A stretch of DNA of 64,000 nucleotides. It comes from Opisthorchis felineus (Eukaryota; Platyhelminthes; Trematoda; Opisthorchiida; Opisthorchiidae). Numbering within the stretch: the stretch's first letter is position 1; each line of letters begins with the position of its first letter. Location of the stretch: contig SJOL01003166.1 in NCBI GenBank assembly GCA_004794785.1, forward strand, positions 25,573 to 89,572, read 5' to 3'. Of the stretch, positions 60,791 through 64,000 are shown piece after piece. The notes beneath the pieces are model-generated. The model searched no databases. It worked only from the letters and a program-made list of their open reading frames with translations, and had not been told where the DNA came from. The position numbers and the translations under genes are program-made.

Positions 60791-61520
60791 GTTGGCCCTC
60801 TATCCCTGTACCCGTGTCCTTCATTCGATCCACGCATTTTGAGTCGCGGTCCATGAGTTAGTACCCTCCAGTTTCTGATATACTAATATGCCCTTCTACC
60901 TTGAAGCGCCATCAGGCTGCTGGGCTAGATGACCTTGCAACGTTACTCAAAGCTGGAGGGAAGTCTTTGTTTTCCGCCTTGACTGAGTCGTTCGTACATA
61001 TTTAGGAACAAGAGCCTGTTCCAAACAATTGGGTCCAATCGGTGGTCGTACTTGTGTTAAAAAACAGATTGTTCCAACCATAAGGGTATGAATTCCACGC
61101 CTGTCGTAACACGGGCACTAACTCAGCTTACACTTGGATGTCCCCTTTCGGGCCGTGAGGTGCAGGTCCAAGAACATCAATCAGGATTTCAATCAAACAC
61201 AGTGCATTGACCATATCTCTACACCATGTTAAGCACTTGCGCAGCGCCACATATACCGCCAACGAACAGTAGCGGTTCTCCTCTTATTTAAAGAAGTATT
61301 AGACTCTGTGGATAGATAAATATTCTTGGCCAGGTGATTCTATTCTTAAAGTACATAAGCCCTCCTTGTGTCTTTTATTCTTGTTCCTTCGGCCGAGTTA
61401 GGGTGTATGGTGAACTTTTCAAAAGCTTCTTAACAAGTAGTAGGGTTCATCAGATCTGTCTCCTTTGTTCACTTTCGTCACTGACGCTATCTCGCAGTGC
61501 ACACTTCAAGGAACCATGAA

Positions 61521-61705
61521 ATCGTTCCGCTGTAGCACCTTTCCGGTGCCTAACTGCCATGCCACCTGAAGGAAGCACGAGGGCTGGGATACTGCCAGGT
61601 TGCCCAAGCCTAGACACGGGAAGTCGAGAAGCAGAGGTCGGGTTTGAACCACGGGCCCTCTGGTCAGTAAATTCGCGTTCTAACCACTTGAGCCATCTCG
61701 CCCCC
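61521..61705 (-). mobile_element. tRNA-derived SINE (family A) with perfect target duplication
   Basis: 185 bases, from ATCGTTCCGCTGTAGCACC to CCATCTCGCCCCC. The flanks are the identical 14-mer CAAGGAACCATGAA at 61507-61520 and 61706-61719. The head contains the B-box complement GGTTTGAACCACGGGCC. This copy fixes the family ends, at least in this window. Confidence 0.92.
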
Positions 61706-61784
61706 CAAGGAACCATGAACCTAGTTATCGACATCACGCCTGGAGGGATATTAATGGACTTGATTATTATCATCAGCAGAGACA

Positions 61785-62050
61785 GCAACATGAGATTCGA
61801 CACTGATGCTTCTTTGCTGTACCACCACGGAGTCTTCAATTATTTAAGCCTTCGGTTGAAAACAAAGGGTGGGTGGGGAAGGAGGCCTGGTGCTGGCTTA
61901 TCGCAAGCTTTCTGAAGTGCGTACACCTCCAAGCGCCCAATCAGACGATCTGGAAAGAAACTGACAACACGAACGCCACTGACATCGATCAGCCGCTATT
62001 TCTTGCAATGTCTCCAGCCAAGCGCAGTAGGGGTCACGAGGACCCCATCC
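61785..62050 (-). repeat. Dispersed repeat family B, long copy
   Basis: GACACTGATGCTTCTTTGCT, GGTGGGGAAGGAGGCCTGGT, ACACCTCCAAGCGCCCAATC, CACTGACATCGATCAGCCGC and GTCTCCAGCCAAGCGCAGTA follow the same order as 60515-60790. It is inserted inside the retrotransposon fragment, 65 bases after the SINE. Confidence 0.62.
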
Positions 62051-62230
62051 TGGAAAACTCCAACAACTTGATTTATGCCGATGGTGTTTTGTTGTCCCAC
62101 GGTTATTCGTCCACGCAATCTACTATAAACAGCATATCCGAATTTGTTCCTTATTTCGGCATGCGTCGTGCCTCTTCCGAGTGCAGTCTTAGTTCAGGTG
62201 TCCCCATCTTCTTGTACCTCTCCGAAACTT

Positions 62231-62861
62231 CAGAGTAAATACCTTGAGTTTGCTGATCGGCTTGCCTATGTGCAGTTGCATAAGGTGCGACATACGAAGT
62301 CAAGGCATGCGTTTTCAAAGTACGGGCAACGTTGACTAATGTGCGTCATCCATGACGTCATTTCCTAGCCGAACTGTCTAGCTAACAGTGACTTCCAGGA
62401 TTAGCCAAGTGAATTGCACCTCCATACAGGACCGTTTCACTTGCACAACTATGTCACCATTTGATCCCATTTTGCTGGTTGGCTTCCTCGTTGTTGAGGC
62501 AATTAGTTATCAACCGCCGACCGGGTGGCCCAGCCAGTATGCTTGTGGCATTTTGATTTCACTTTCATAATACAGTTACTCATCTCGATATTGAACCACT
62601 TTGGCCCCACGTTTCTGAAACCCAATCACGACACCATCTTTGATAATTTACTATCTTCTTAATATCTCCCCAAAATCGGTTTACAACAACCAGATGTCTC
62701 TGGGACCATTTGCCTTCATGCATTGTTTATGGTTGGCCGGTGGTTGACTGATTGACACTCGGTTGAGGAGAAGCTGAGAGTCGAATAAGCACGAATGTTT
62801 TTGTTCATTGTGGCTTTTACTCAGTACGAAATGTTTTGTTTTCTCCCCTATTTTGTTTTAG
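62231..62861. other. No recognisable gene
   Basis: Short frames only. The last 30 bases form the pyrimidine-rich tract before the candidate exon at 62862. Confidence 0.35.
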
Positions 62862-63022
62862 TGCTTGTGATATCAGCAGATTGGTCCCACGGAGACCTAT
62901 TTTTATCTGGGACATGAATTCGCAGTACTCAAAGATAGCTGCGTTAAACTTGGAAAAGAGTCTGTCGAAATTTCGTGGCGATGTACGTTCCTCAGGACTT
63001 TTTCGAACGCTCAAAATTGCAG
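62862..63022 (+). CDS. Candidate internal exon of an unidentified plus-strand gene
   Basis: The acceptor is preceded by a long pyrimidine tract (TTTTCTCCCCTATTTTGTTTTAG). The open frame, entered in phase 2, reads ACDISRLVPRRPIFIWDMNS, QYSKIAALNLEKSLSKFRGD and VRSSGLFRTLKIA, and leaves in phase 1 at GCAG/GTTAAC. The sequence is not low-complexity and reads like a real globular segment, but I do not recognise the family. Neighbouring exons were not found in the 1 kb to the window end. The donor is only moderate. Confidence 0.45.
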
Positions 63023-63154
63023 GTTAACATTGCTCCGTTTGCATATTTGTTTGTGGAAATGGTCAGATACTCAATGCGTAATGTACCGAATATGGATTGT
63101 GTCCAGAGAAGGTGAGTAACCCAGATGTGTTGTGCCTCGATCAGCTTAGCGCCT

Positions 63155-63343
63155 AGGGGCGAGATTGCTCAGTGGTTAGAGCGCGCACTTACTGACCGGA
63201 AGGTCCGTGGTTCGAACCCGACCTCTACCTTTCGACTTCCCCTGTCTAGACTTGGGAAACCTGGCAGCATTCCAGCCCTCGTGCTTCCTTCTGGTGGCAC
63301 GGCAGCTAGGCACCGGAAGGATGTTACAGCTGGGCGATTTTTT
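63155..63343 (+). mobile_element. tRNA-derived SINE (family A) with target duplication
   Basis: GGGGCGAGATTGCTCAGTGG begins the tRNA-like head, with B box GGTTCGAACCC near 63210. It ends ACAGCTGGGCGATTTTTT. Flanks are AGCTTAGCGCCT (63143-63154) and AGCTTAGCTCCT (63344-63355), a 12-base duplication with one mismatch. It lies 130 bases downstream of the candidate exon at 62862-63022. Confidence 0.9.
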
Positions 63344-63355
63344 AGCTTAGCTCCT

Positions 63356-64000
63356 TTGTGGGCATTGACAAGGGCAGTAAGCTATGACTCACAAACTGGC
63401 TGGCAGGCAAACATTTATTTAAAATGACTACATACCGGAGTAAGTAGAAGAACAACTCCAGATGTTTATTCATACATGTCCACTATTTTTTGGCGAACTT
63501 CAGCTTCCCCACACCCTGATGACACAGTTGAGGCTAAGGTTGTTTGTTTATCACGCATTTATGATCAAAATTTCAAAAGCAGGACTTCAATCTTGCTATC
63601 ATTTCCAGTTCCTCAGTCGATACTCACCAGGCGGAATGGTTAGTTTCATCCAGGGCGAAAGTCACTTGGTAAGATTGACGTGAATTTGGACCGAAAGTTT
63701 AGAGCAAGTGGCAGAGGAGGCTATATCAGAAGCGCATCTCTTGTGGCCGTAGTGGTGGAATCAAGGCGAAAATACTACGTTAGATGGAGGTCCAAGAAAT
63801 GATTGGTTTCACTCAGGATTGTTGTTAAATGTCAATCCAAACATGGTTAGGGATGAATACTTTAGAACGCTGTCGAGTCTTGGTGAGATGTAGCGTGACC
63901 AGAATTGAGAGTAACAAAGATTTTTAGAGGTTACTGTGATTGATTTTGGCAAGATCGGCGTTCCGGCTGCTGGCGATTTGTACTCTATTTTTACGAACCG
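63356..64000. other. No recognisable gene
   Basis: The frame at 63462-63683 has no known motif. Nothing further can be supported up to the window edge. Confidence 0.3.

Larger units (their letters stand above)
60885..62230 (+). mobile_element. Degenerate RTE-like retrotransposon RT region with nested insertions
   Basis: The frame gives HQAAGLDDLATLLKAGGKSL and ALTESFVHI, then NNWVQSVVVLVLKN (60905-61065), the start of RT. A decayed motif B follows (about 61420-61505). A SINE (61521-61705) and a family B copy (61785-62050) then interrupt, after which NLIYADGVLLSHGYSSTQST and SEFVPYFGMRRASSE (62065-62190) give a damaged box C and the next conserved stretch (FVPYFGMRFAPSK). Inactive. Confidence 0.7.

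Overview
The window is nuclear DNA of a flatworm, most likely a digenean fluke; a diphyllobothriid-type tapeworm is the main alternative. The signs are long repeat-filled introns with GT-AG boundaries, a dense mix of old RTE-like non-LTR retrotransposons, a tRNA-derived SINE present in about ten copies, and hammerhead-ribozyme repeats of the kind known from Penelope-like elements and retrozymes. The species cannot be fixed from sequence alone.

The one clearly recognisable host gene is CDC5L (spliceosomal Prp19/NTC-complex protein) on the plus strand. Ten coding exons lie between 5905 and 23453, all joining in compatible phases. They encode about 769 residues, from just after the Myb repeats to the stop codon. 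The Myb-domain exons must lie upstream of the window. The last intron offers an alternative ending: unspliced readthrough gives a stop at 20379-20381 with an AATAAA 151 bases later.

From 23.5 to 64 kb no complete host gene is visible. One good candidate is a minus-strand first exon (38460-38726) coding a signal peptide and the start of a PAN/apple-like cysteine module, with a GTAAGT donor. A plausible internal exon of an unknown plus-strand gene lies at 62862-63022. Weak, partly broken CUB-like pieces occur on the minus strand between about 39.8 and 46.5 kb.

Mobile DNA fills most of the rest. There are non-LTR elements or remnants at 0.2-1.5, 3.2-4.6, 7.8-9.8 (-), 28.1-30.6 (-), 46.9-47.4 (-), 48.9-49.4 (-), 52.3-52.7 (-), 53.9-58.2 (+, nearly full length with a YTDD box), 58.4-59.3 (-) and 60.9-62.2 kb, and a Ty3/gypsy integrase scrap at 34.0 kb. 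The tRNA-type SINE is inserted three times with clear target duplications. A second short repeat with a GAT-rich end is inserted inside the 54-58 kb element, also with a target duplication.

The most interesting structure is a roughly 300-bp repeat family (six loci, five of them between 24.5 and 41.5 kb). It carries a type I hammerhead ribozyme with a minimal helix III, and it occurs as tandem units and as head-to-head foldbacks. The copy at 41387-41427 keeps all core catalytic residues.
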